Shown here one piece after another: positions 46,466 to 57,900 of a DNA stretch of 64,000 nt (positions are counted from its first letter, which is position 1; the number at the start of each line of letters is the position of its first letter). The DNA comes from Enoplolaimus lenunculus (taxonomy: Eukaryota > Nematoda > Enoplea > Enoplida > Thoracostomopsidae): contig JASANG010001329.1 of NCBI GenBank assembly GCA_030248215.1, forward strand, positions 310,001 through 374,000. The letters are read 5' to 3'. The notes beneath the pieces are model-generated. The model worked only from the letters and a program-made list of their open reading frames with translations, was not told where the DNA came from and made no database searches. The position numbers and the translations under genes were made by a program.

Positions 46466-46620
46466 TGTAAATATCAGGGGCGTATAGTTTTTCTGCGGAA
46501 CTGAATAGAGTAAGCATAAGCTTTAGACTAATTTTTTGGCTTGGTTTAGACTTTGGCTTACGCTTTAGGCTTAGGGATATGCTCATTCTTATGCTTGGTT
46601 TTACGATTCTCTTTTGCTTA
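46466..46620. repeat. F2 element with telomere-like core, partial
   Basis: tgtaaatatcaggggcgtat, ctgaatagagtaagcataag and ttacgctttaggcttaggg. The right terminus is not found. Confidence 0.65.
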
Positions 46621-47271
46621 ATTGCCAGGGTCATTCATTTACTAGATTTTGTAATACTTGTTTCATTGGATATGCCACGCATTTTTGCAAGTTGTGTTCA
46701 TTGTAGCCGTGATTGAGCTGAATTGGAAAAAGACGGTAATGTCTGTTGTTTCATCATAAAGGCCAATTTTGTTTACGATATGAATCCTATTTCTTTGATA
46801 TTAAAATCACTTGTGCATATATGATAACATGTAGACCGGTATAATGAATAGTGAGTGACCTGTTCTGCTTTGTCCGCGGATCGAATCAAAACTTTCATGA
46901 AACTGATGGAAAATCAAGTGACGTAGGTCGCTTAGTTTCTGCATCATACCGCTCAGTTGTGATACTTGTTCAAAAGAATAATTTGCTCGTGTTGTTATTT
47001 TATTAGCGACAATTATTATATCTCATACATGGTACTTGCCCTTTACTTAGGAATTACATTTCGCTTCGCATTTGAATTCCTTTCTTCAGATTCACAAGAC
47101 AATTACCGTCAAGTGATAATGTGCTCGCTGGAGTCGGTCGTAGAAATTGTATTATAAATACCATAGCGATATTAATAGTTTTTAACAACCCCTTCTTTGG
47201 GGACTTTGAGGTATGGTTTCTTATTGTTACTTAATACTTATTAATTCATCCCGATTTAAGTGTTATCAACA

Positions 47272-47536
47272 ATGGCCTTGTTTCTGAAACCCTACATAAG
47301 TACGATTTAGTATACTTAAGTACGTGCTAAGTAATTACTTATCCATTTTGTCGTTTTCAAAAGCTGCTGAATCTAATGAAATACTTAGGTCGTTGTCTAA
47401 ATTTGATATATTACTGATTAACAGTTCAGGCATACTAACCTTGGTCTAATTGAATTTGTACGCTCATGGTGTGTTCTTATTTACTTAAAAATAACATAAG
47501 TAAAATACTTAAGCAAGATTTCAGAAACCCAGCCAT
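47272..47536. repeat. MITE family F8
   Basis: Left end atggccttgtttctgaaacc and right end tttcagaaacccagccat are inverted; the interior is rich in acttaagtac steps. Relative of 6471-7002. Confidence 0.75.
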
Positions 47537-47892
47537 TATGAGTCCGAAGGATGATGTTAAAATATCAGTGGTTCCAGCTGGAGGTGAAGTAGAAATTGGC
47601 ATAAAGAATAATGCTGAGAACTTGCTAATTTTAGTAATTTGCGAAATGCTTCCTTTCTGTGACAAATTTCTATATATATAAATTTAAAGCTTCCAAAATT
47701 ACCTTAGTTACAAACAAACTCATTGAAAGTAATTAGTTGTATAAAAATACAAATATAGAATATAGAGCACGTCAGATTGTTCCCCGATATCCAGTCTTTA
47801 GTTGTGGGAAATTAATTAAACTTTGAACTATCGAACTCGAATCGATGACTAGAATTAGATTGAAACATTTAGCGCAACGGTTTCAGGACAAC

Positions 47893-48284
47893 CAGTGGCG
47901 GATCCAGGATCTCAAAATGGGGGGGGGGGCAAAATTTCACAGGTAATAAACTTAGTTTGGACCCATACTGTAGTGACCCAAATAAGAGGGGGTCCCCATT
48001 TTGAGTCCCAATTAATAGGAGTTCGCATCCCTAATAAAAGTCCGTAAGCGGGTAGAGTCCTTAAACCCTTGTTAGAGTCCATAAATCTCTATTATCCCTA
48101 ATTGTAGCGCATAAATCACTCCAGGGCCAAATAAAGGTGAGTTCAAAACTTTAAAGCGTGCTTATACTATTATGTATTAAACAGAGAAATAAACAGCGTA
48201 GAACAGCAACTGACACTATATAATTTTTGTCGAGATGCTGTTGGGGGGGCACGGCCGGGGTGGCCCCCCATGGATCCGCCATTG
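47893..48284. mobile_element. hAT-like TIR element F5 with nested F1
   Basis: Begins cagtggcggatccaggatct and ends gccccccatggatccgccattg. The exact 8-bp duplication AGGACAAC lies at 47885-47892 and 48285-48292. Its sequence is the reverse of 25320-25747. An F1 MITE fragment (47966 to about 48165) sits inside. Confidence 0.9.
47966..48165. repeat. MITE family F1, truncated and nested
   Basis: tactgtagtgacccaaataa then the family blocks (aataggagttcgcatcccta, ccagggccaaataaaggtga). The right half is missing. Confidence 0.75.
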
Positions 48285-48743
48285 AGGACAACTAGTTGCC
48301 ATAATATCGAATTGCTCAAAAATTTGGTTCCACACCAAAACAGATATTATGACTGGCGTTGTGAAATATAGCAGTTCAAATTTTAACTCAATTTCCGCCA
48401 CACCGGATTCAAGTGAAATGGTGCAAAACTGAGAAATCACGGTTAATTATGATATTAGCTTTGAGTGATAAACGTACTAACTAAGAAATGGGGCTATCCC
48501 AATCGCTATCGTCCTCATATAATTTCAACAGTCCAGATTTTGGCGATGGCAAAAAATATGAGCACTGAAGAACCGTTTAGCAGATACGGTTTAAAAAATA
48601 AACCCCGTATTCAGATATCACAGAATTAAAAAGGGTTTCATATTAATTTAAATGCGTCGCGACTTGTACCTGGAATTTAAAGATACCAAATCAAACAAGG
48701 TTCACATTTATCGACATTCCATAAATTCTGTAACAATAGTAAA

Positions 48744-49127
48744 TACTGTAGTGATCTGAATTATAAGGGGTAATACGAGGGGGTCGCCATTTTTCATACT
48801 AATCAATACGAGTCCGATTCCCTAATAAGAGTCCGTAAGCGGATAAAGTCCCTAAATTCTAATTAGAGTCCATAAATGTCACTTATCCCCAATTGTAGTG
48901 TATAAATGACTCCAGCACCAAATACAGTTGAGCTCAAAACGTTAAAGCATACTTAGTTTTGGAAGTACATTCGTGTAAGTATAACCTTGCATTATCGCTT
49001 CACGTTTTAATATGAGACAAAGAAGCGTTTAATTCAACGGATATTTGCAATACCGAAAATATAAAAACAACGCAAGCCGGCTTAAAAAATGAATAACAGT
49101 TCGCAACGAAATAACACGGGGAACGCT
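48744..49127. repeat. MITE family F1, diverged
   Basis: tactgtagtgatctgaattat on the left; aacagttcgcaacgaaataa near the right, where the terminus is lost. Confidence 0.7.
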
Positions 49128-49199
49128 AAATATGATAACTTAAAATGAATGTGTCAATTGGCTTCATGAATTTTAGCCTAAACCGTATTTGGGCTCTCA

Positions 49200-51561
49200 T
49201 ATTGGGTGCACAGACAAAACTCAAATGTCATGGACATTGGTTAACAAAAACTGCTTAACAAATGTTCATTGTATACCAGAGCACCCACGTCACATGATAC
49301 TGTGGAATATTTATGCGAATATCATAAAACGTTTCAAAAACTGGCGTCATAATGAAACACATTAATACTTCAAATTTTTGTATTATGGATGGACATTTAA
49401 ACAGGATAACATGGTTATGTTTCCGCAGTTTGCAGATAATTGCTATCATATCGTATGATACTCGCAAACATTATTGAACAATTGTGTAATAGGGACAAAA
49501 CGTGTCTCAAACTGCCTCGGTTACAACATGAACCCCGCATTAAATCCTGCCATAAAGGAAAAACAAAAAACTTGACTTTAAGGTTTTCGTTCAACTAATA
49601 TTAAATGTTCGCCAGCGTTGCAGAAGACCAATCCCTAAATAGCGTCTTTTGGCAATTTCGAATCCGTATTAGTTCACTATTAAATGCAAATACTGGCAAT
49701 TTTCCAAAAAACACTGAGTATACTTTTTTATATCCCAAACAGACGCAAAGTCTTTGGTATATTACCAGCAATTTAAAAACGTTTCGGCTTATCCTTTCGT
49801 GAACAATGAAACCTTTCGCTATGTAGCTCACTATACAAAAGCTTTCCGACAAATTTAGATCTGTAAAGGAACCGGTATTATAGAATGCGATTAAAACATC
49901 GGTTCTTAAGATAATACCGGCATGTCCGTTCACAACGGTTCAATGAGGCAGGGTTCTTATATTCGACACGTTTGCATACGGATTGGTCGAACGATGCCGT
50001 AATCCCCTCTTTGCCAACCTGTGCACGACAGCAACTGCTACCGCAATAGACGGCGATATTTACCAAAATTACCGTCATGTGATCTTACGCATGCCACAAT
50101 CATGCCCTATATGGTTTAGCGATGAAAAAGCGTTATTATCTTATCCGAAAAATTGGCAAAATGACAGTCAATTCTGCTGTTTTAAAAAAATTGCTTTTCT
50201 AAACACAGCTGATAAGGTACCAAACGAGAAATAAACAAAACCAGGGTCGGGTTTTATCTGAAAAAATTAAATCGACCGGTAAAAAACGGTGGGAATACAG
50301 AAAAACTAGAAAACGTCTGCTCGTGCTTCTACAAATACAGAGACGTTAGGTTACTAAGCCTGATGCCAAAAGAATACTAAAAGATTCACATGAGTATTCG
50401 ACTAGGTGACAACATTTTGAAATTTATAACACACACACGGTGCACTCTATAAAGGCGTCAGTGGTCTTACAAATTGCATTTGCCAGCTCAATGTTTATCA
50501 ACGCGTAACCTGCGGTAAAAAATACAGGAGCCGAAACAGGAGGTCAAAACATTCGCCGGAGCCGGAGGTGAAGCAGGAAAAGCCGGAATTCAGGCAAATT
50601 TATGTAGTTTTAAAATTATGTTTAATTTGCTAAATTTAGCAAAAGTATCTGTACGGTGCTGTTTAAATCTTTTTGTTCTCCGCTTATTTTTTACAAAATC
50701 TCTGCAATTTATTCCCAAAAATTGTCTCAAAAGTTAAAACGAAACGCACCAAACATAAAATTTTGTAAAACTATGCTGCCGAAGTCGGAGCCAGAGGCAG
50801 ACCTACAGTTTTTACCCTAGTGTCCACTAACTTATCAGTTTGAATTTTGGAAAAATCTGCTTACAGGATATATACTTGAATTCAATCAGAAGTAGAGTTC
50901 ACCAACCGTTTTAATAAGTAAATGTACTTACACTTAAGCTTAAAATGATGAACAACAAATTGCTGAGTCGACGAAATTTCGTGTTACAAGTCGTCCCTCT
51001 ACCAGTTGCGTGCCGGGCGACGAATTGTCATTGTACTAATTTTTGTTCCCTCAACTGAGGTCGAACTTTGCTCACGATGTTTGCTCACAATTCTTATTTG
51101 TTTTTAAACGCAGCATTTCCAGTCGTATAATGCGTTTATAGTTTTAACTAAACTTGATCAAATTCATGTAAAAAACGTAAGTACAAATCCTGTTTGCAAA
51201 TTTTTTGCCAAACTCATAACCACCCGTTTGCGGCCAGCGAGCTGACAGATGCAATTTTTAGACATGTGAACACTGTTACAGTGTGTCACGTGTATTAAAT
51301 GTTAATATATACTTGGTTATACGGTCATTGGAAACTCTTAGTATCATTTCGACACTAGACTTAGCATCCATCAACGTTTTTACATTTGTTGAAGTACAAG
51401 CACATGCTTTTCTATTTTTTTCGTTTCCTCCATTTTTTCGAAAAAAAACGGTAAAAGTAGTTAATCCGTACAAGTACGCAAATTCTAATTAATCAAATTG
51501 AACATTGGCTTATTTTTATATTGTAAACAGGACCTCAGCAAGCAGCCCTATTGACATTTGT
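49200..51561. other. Gene-free stretch
   Basis: No exon can be supported. Open frames near 49605-49930 and 49880-50230 exist on both strands over the same bases, without good splice sites. About 50515-50820 is a relic of the ccggagccggaggtg repeat family. Confidence 0.4.
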
Positions 51562-51758
51562 GGTCCATGTGTAGAACAGGGCCGGAACAGTAGCATAAGC
51601 ATATTCCCAAGCCTAAGCCTACGCGTAAGGATGAACATATCCCTAAAACTAAGCCTAAGCCTAAGCGTAAGCTTTAGCAAAAAAATTAGTCTAAGCTTAA
51701 ACTGACTCTGTTACAGCCCCTCCAGAAAACGATCCGGCCCTGTTCTAAAACATGGGCC
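51562..51758. mobile_element. F2 hAT-like MITE with telomere-like core
   Basis: Begins ggtccatgtgtagaacaggg and ends cctgttctaaaacatgggcc. The exact 8-bp duplication ACATTTGT lies at 51554-51561 and 51759-51766. The core has two TTAGGC-type tracts (cctaagcctacgcg, aactaagcctaagcctaagc) separated by aaggatgaacatatcc. Confidence 0.95.
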
Positions 51759-51766
51759 ACATTTGT

Positions 51767-53370
51767 GATCCGGAACGTTCCAGGGCAGATCACATGGGTT
51801 CCTCAATGAATCCTATGAAGGCATGAGCCTTACCAAACAAACTATCGCACTGCTATCTTAATTTGCCTGTTACCTACTCCTGAATTAGCCAAGCAAAAGC
51901 ATTTAAATCATTGTCAAGGTTTGTTTTGTTTTTAAACCTCTAAAATGGCAAAGCATATGGTGTTTTTCAGGGCCCAAACAAATCGGGTGAACGAAACACG
52001 TAGCCAAACAAACGTGTACCCTCTGGTATTTAAAATCTTCTTTACGAATAATGTTTTTGCTTTGAGTTATATTTTACGTAGCCAACGTTCATCAAGAACA
52101 AACGTCAAAGACACTGGCATATAAACGACAAAGTTTCGCTTGTATACCCACCATTGTTTTGATTTAGGCTTTAATGTGCGTTGTTGTGAGTTTTTAATAT
52201 ACACCGAATGGTAACAATTTGATTGCGTTTGTTTTAACATTTTAACCAATAGCAGTGTTTAGTTGGCCCTAAAGTTTAAAGTCTAATCTCAGTGTAAAAA
52301 AGTTAACTCAACGCAAACAATTAGTCTAAAGCCTAAACGCACTCTATTGCAATTCAGCGGTGAGACGAGGCGTCCCTAACAGCGACTTGGGCTACAATAA
52401 TTGCATGAAACCTCTGTTTTATTGCTGACGTAGAAATAATGCATGAGCATCTGCCCTTACGGACAATTTTCAAATGTAGACAGTTGCAATAAATACAACA
52501 ACAAAACATGTTTAACTTCGCAAACTACCAATGAAAAGGCCAGTAACTTTGAAATTTCTAATTTTTGTATTTTGTTTGGTTTGAGTCACAGCTTTTAGAT
52601 TAACCTTCTGTTTTAACTGTTCGTGAGATAAAGCACAAACTGTGGGAAATTCATTGAATTTTCGGCATGGTAAAAGATATGTATTGAAAGGCCATCAATT
52701 TTGTAATTAATAGTATTGGAGGGCGCTCTTGTAGCCTGTTTTAAGCATCTCGAGCCAGTTTATTTTACCAACTTTATTTTTTTTGTTTCCGAAAATTATA
52801 GTTTCAATTATCGTAAATTTAAACAACACCAGTTCAAGCCTCGGTGTCAATTTAAATTTCTACTTAAATAACAATTAAGTAAACGCGAAAAATGGTAGCA
52901 ATATGAGTTGAAACCCTCAAAACGTAAGAGAAACGGTTTTAACGCTTCAACGTCAATCCCACGCCGTTGAATGACTTTGAACTGTTTCGAAAAAACCAAA
53001 CTGAGTCGAAAACTTAATGATGCATGCATTGCTTGATAAACTAAATAAATGATTACTGTGGCTATAGCTACGCTGTTATTTGCAATACCTACACCAACCA
53101 GCATAAATGTTAAAACTCTGGTGTCGTACCGCATTGGACCGGCACTTTGAAGCTACCGTCGCAAACAAACACAATACTATTTGCCCTTGACACAACAGAA
53201 ATGTTGCATACACTTAGCTTTTCATTTACTTAATATATACCGTCAAATTTATAAGAACTATAGTTGAATGATCGATAAAATAAAAATAATGAAACAGCAT
53301 GAAAGAAAGTGAGCATGGGTTTCATTGCGGCTGGAGAGTAGAATATACTCGAAAAAAGTATTTGAACCGT
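51767..53370. other. Gene-free stretch
   Basis: No supported exon. A short F2 relic lies near 52310-52390 (attagtctaaagcctaaacg). Confidence 0.4.
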
Positions 53371-53593
53371 GGGCCCCTTAAAAAGATCAGGGGCGGAACG
53401 TTTTTCTGAAACACTGCAATACAGCAAGCTTAAGCTTTTTAGAATATGTCTTTTGCTTATTCATTGGTTTAGGTTTTATCTTAGGCTTAGGTTTTTGTCT
53501 TAGGCTTATGTATCAGCTCATTCTTACGCTTAGGCTTTCGCTTCGGCTTAAGAATATGCTTACACGGCAGTATTCTATATCTATACGTCAGCC
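53371..53593. repeat. F2 element with telomere-like core
   Basis: gggccccttaaaaagatcag, then ctgcaatacagcaagcttaa, and several ttaggctta units; right end cagtattctatatctatacg is diverged. Confidence 0.7.
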
Positions 53594-53873
53594 CAAGTCT
53601 ACTACTGCTCCGGGGTACAGTCATGTCATAAAATTTAGTTTATTAAGTATAAATACCGTTCGCAACCTGTGAATTTATTTTAAATAAACATTGCGAGCAA
53701 TATCCACTGTAACTGTTTTTTGGTGATCATTAATCGTAATTAATACTCGTACGCTGTGCCCCAGATTAAACGTATTTATGTATCCAATTCTTGATTTACA
53801 CATAAAAACCATATTAAAATTCAAATTGAAAATTTCATCATAACATTCAACTATAAAATACTCCGCAAATGTT

Positions 53874-54035
53874 ACTTTGAGAGGTAGCTAATGCGTCAGC
53901 GTAAAATGAGCCTCTAACCAAGTGTCAATCTAAGCCCACGATTAAGCCTAAGCAAAAAATTTGTCTTAAACTTAAACTTACTCTATTTATACTCACCGCT
54001 GAAAAAAATGGCTCGCCCCTTAAAGTAACATCGGT
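53874..54035. repeat. F3 element with telomere-like core
   Basis: Left end cgcaaatgttactttgagagg and right end cgccccttaaagtaacatcgg are inverted. The interior has aagcccacgattaagcctaag and the aaaaaatttgtctta motif usually seen in F2, so F2 and F3 share a common core. Confidence 0.75.
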
Positions 54036-54379
54036 CAAAAGCTGTGATGCTTTGAATTGCAATTCAGCGCTGTAAAATTTTCACATCTGGCGGAGTGGCG
54101 GATTCACGTAATGCACAATATGATATATTTAAATGCTTTTTAAGATATATTTTTGCTAAATTAAAACTTTCCACTTTTTGTTTTTGAAATTTTGATTTAC
54201 AGAAACAGTAGAATTAAACGTTGTTGCCAAAATTTCGAACCAAGTTTACCGTTTAATGCTCAAGACTTGGTAATGGATGGGATAAAAGTAGCGTAAGTTG
54301 ATGCAAGCCAGCATGAAACATTTTGAATCGTGTTAAACATGCAACTCTCATGCAAGTGACTTCTGCAATTGCGGTCCTG

Positions 54380-54730
54380 TAGGGTGCAATCGGAGGTGAA
54401 AAATACAGGAGCCGGGGGTCAACAAAACTTGCCGGAGCTGCAGCCTGATGTGAAGCCGGAGGTGAGACGAAATGTTTAATTTGCAAATTTTAGTAAATAT
54501 CTGTATGGTGCTCTTTTAAATTTTTTGGTTTTATCCATCTTTTTTACGAAATCTCGGCAAGTTTTTCTCAAAATTGTAGCAAAAGTTCAAACAAACACAC
54601 TAAACAAATAAATTTTGTAAAACTATGCAAAATTTTACTACCAAAATTGCCGGAACCACCAGCAGAGATTCTACTTGAGCCGGAGGTCGATTTTCTGCTG
54701 GATCCGGAAGTGCGCCTCTTGTTGTACTTT
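54380..54730. repeat. Relic of the 'ccgga' repeat family
   Basis: gtgcaatcggaggtgaaaaa, ggagctgcagcctgatgtga, and ttgagccggaggtcgatttt; related to 42776-43150 and to 50515-50820. Confidence 0.5.
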
Positions 54731-54912
54731 GGCGTCCAACTTAAAAAGTTCAATTGAAAAACGTTTCGTATTTCCAGAAAGTTAGCGTGTATTAGCTAAT
54801 CAAACTAGGCGCTTATCCTTTATACGCGAATATTGAATACGACGCCAATTTAACATTAATATAACATATTATGTAAATTTAATTTTACTGAATAAATTTT
54901 TCTTGATCCAAT

Positions 54913-57900
54913 ATGGCTCAAATTTCGCAAATTGCCGTAACGCTCATTGGTGGCCCGCCTTGGGGGTTTCAATTGTGTGCGAGAAGAGACCATACGCTGT
55001 ATATTTCGCACGTGAGTATTGCAAAAACCGCATTTTAAAACAGTATTAATAAAATGTTCACGTTTGGTTAATAATTATGTGGTGGTAAAGAACCAATTTG
55101 TAAGAACAAAAAAGTTGCGAAGACTTTACCTAGGAATACCAGTAACCAATGGTTACAGAACGAGATATAAAATATAGTAAAAGCTGATTTTTGAAACCTG
55201 ACAAAGGCAAAAAATTGATGGTTTTAGCGGAACATCATACGGAACATATTGTGCAAACGACGAAATTAGTTACAAAACCAACTGTAGAGGATTCGAATAC
55301 GCTGAATATATGCCTGAGCGTAAACATGGACATCGGACTAAACCCTAACCAATATTATTACATTTTCCTTCTTTGCGATGCTAAGTCAAATCATATATCT
55401 TGCCTTGAAAAAACGGACACCCTAATGGTGGCGCTATACCTGTCATACGGTGCCGTCCATCACCGTCGCTCACCATATGGTATCGTACGAGAGTAGTTAG
55501 CGTATGATAGTGTACGATGCGGGACGGCGCCGGACTGAGACGAGCGATGCTAGACAACGCTGGACTATATAGACGGCAGCGGACGGTAAAACGGACGGCG
55601 CCAGACGGCATCAAACGCACAGCGCTACCGCTACCCTTAAAAGTAACACTGGCCATGTTTGCCTACTTGTGTCTAACCATACGTCTATAAATCTTCATTG
55701 ATACCAAATTGTTTAGGTTACTTCTGGCAGCCGAGCAGATAAACAAGGCTTGACTGAAAACGATACAATTGTACGCGTCAACGGTGTGACTGCGTCGTCT
55801 GCACGACCTGCTGAATTGCTTAGGATGCTTAAAAAAGCAAACGGAATTTTACGACTAACATTATTGAGGTAAAAAAGAGTTTTTGTTAACTGTTGACGTT
55901 ACGCTTTTTTTACTTTAAGTCTTTGTTGTTGTTATTTATACTTCGGTTTATTTAGAACTATTTTTTTGCTGCAATCAGGCCGTAAAATGCATGAACATCA
56001 TATCGACATTAGTGTGGAAATAGATTTGAAATTGCAGATAAGCATGGTGTAAACTGATAGTAATATCGTAAACAAGAACCGGAAATGAATTAGACTGAAT
56101 TTATATTTTTTGTTAACCGGAATATATTTGTTTAACCTTTCATTTATAACGAGATTGGAAATTAATACAGAGACGTAAGTGGGGCGCAGTGACCCATATG
56201 GCGCGGTGGAGCCGCGTGAGAATGGTCGCCATACTGTGCCAAAAATAGGGCAAAAACGGAATGCTAACATTCTCTCGGTTTAGAAATTTTCAGCTAAGAA
56301 GAAAGCTGGAAAAGTTTCCAGCAGGACGAATATGTAATATTTTTATGGTCCATTGAACTTTTCTGGTCCGCCTTGTGTGAACTTAGGTGTAAAACTGTAC
56401 AAGCAAACGTTGCAATACGATAGACAAATTACAGTATAAAAAGTATGCAAAACAACGTAACAAAATCGCTGAAATGCTGTTATATTTTTATGCTATATTA
56501 TTGCCATATTCGCAGGGTACGTGTAACACGGTTTTCCCGCGGTGCCAATTATGGAGGCACATTGTGACGGCTTGAAAAAATCTCTCGTAGGGCGGAGAGT
56601 AATTTTGTGGCCGGCAGACCTCTCCATTTTCATCTCTGCATGAACGCGTACCTATAAACATTTTTTGTGTTGCCGAAATTCGCAGCCCAGGTTTCAAGTC
56701 AACTTAATACTGGAACTTATTTTTGGTGTCCTGTATTTTGATTTAAAACGCCAAAAAGTGCCAATACGGATTTGAAAAAATTTACGATTCTCTAAAATTG
56801 GTCATCGTAAGCCTGTTTCCACACGAGGTCTTAATTTTAAACATTTATTCTCGCTTTCAGAATGAATAATTCAACTAAAGTTGAAAATTGTCAGTCAAAC
56901 GTCGGAATAGAATCCAGTAGTCGTAGCGAATCGTTGGATGAACTTAGTGGAGCAGACCGTGATTTTTTTACTCTTAACCCGAGTCGCCCATCAACTGCTT
57001 GTGGGTCGCTTACATTTAAACATCAAGGTAAGCTATAAATATATTTAGGGTTGGATCGTTCTACGTTGCCGCGTCTTTATAGTTTGTAGGAATACGGCAT
57101 AATTGCTGGTTTGCTGAATTACAAAATATTCACTTAACTTGAGCACGCCTTTAGAAATGATAAATTAGCTACGTAATTACTTGGCGAATACCTAAGTTTC
57201 AACTTATACAGTAAGTAGGGTTTCAGAAACCCAGCCAATATCGTGTAGCTTAACATTTCAAAAGTGAGATCATTTAGGTACAGTATATCAATCTGTAACG
57301 CTGGAAATCGACGGTTTTATATAATAGCCCCAACTCCAATGTTTACGACGTGCCGAAATGCAAAATTTACGCCTCTTATATGTGAAGGTATACACTTTTA
57401 TAGTGTAAAAGGTTCAAAATAATTTTTAGCAGAGCTAACTTTGATGTTGCCTTATGAAGCAGCATACCCAGGTAAACCGGTATACAACCTACGTTTAAGT
57501 TCACTGCTCCCTCTATGCTACTACGCAAGCACTGAATGTCATTTGTGGACAACTCAGTTTTGCAAGAGGGTGTGTCCCGTCACCGTGCAAAATACTCTCC
57601 ACATATTCAATAATTCTTGTACCCCCTAATTAGGATTAAGAAAGTACAAAGCTCATTGATACTCGTAAAACAAACACAGACATATGTGGCAAAACCACTC
57701 ATGGTACTTGACACAAGTGATCCACAACTTGAAAAAAAACAGTTCAGAGCACTGGCAACCACAAGCATCATAACTCTCCTGTAATTCAATAAATATAGCA
57801 TACAAGTGGCCTAAATCAGCTTCTGTTATACACTTAGAATACCACAAAAACGCTGATATTTAAACATTTTGCATTTTTCAACACGTTTGCAAAATTTAAG

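Noticed and set aside
49601-50234. Overlapping frames on both strands, some Cys-containing
   Set aside because: Competing frames over the same bases, no convincing splice edges, no recognisable motif.
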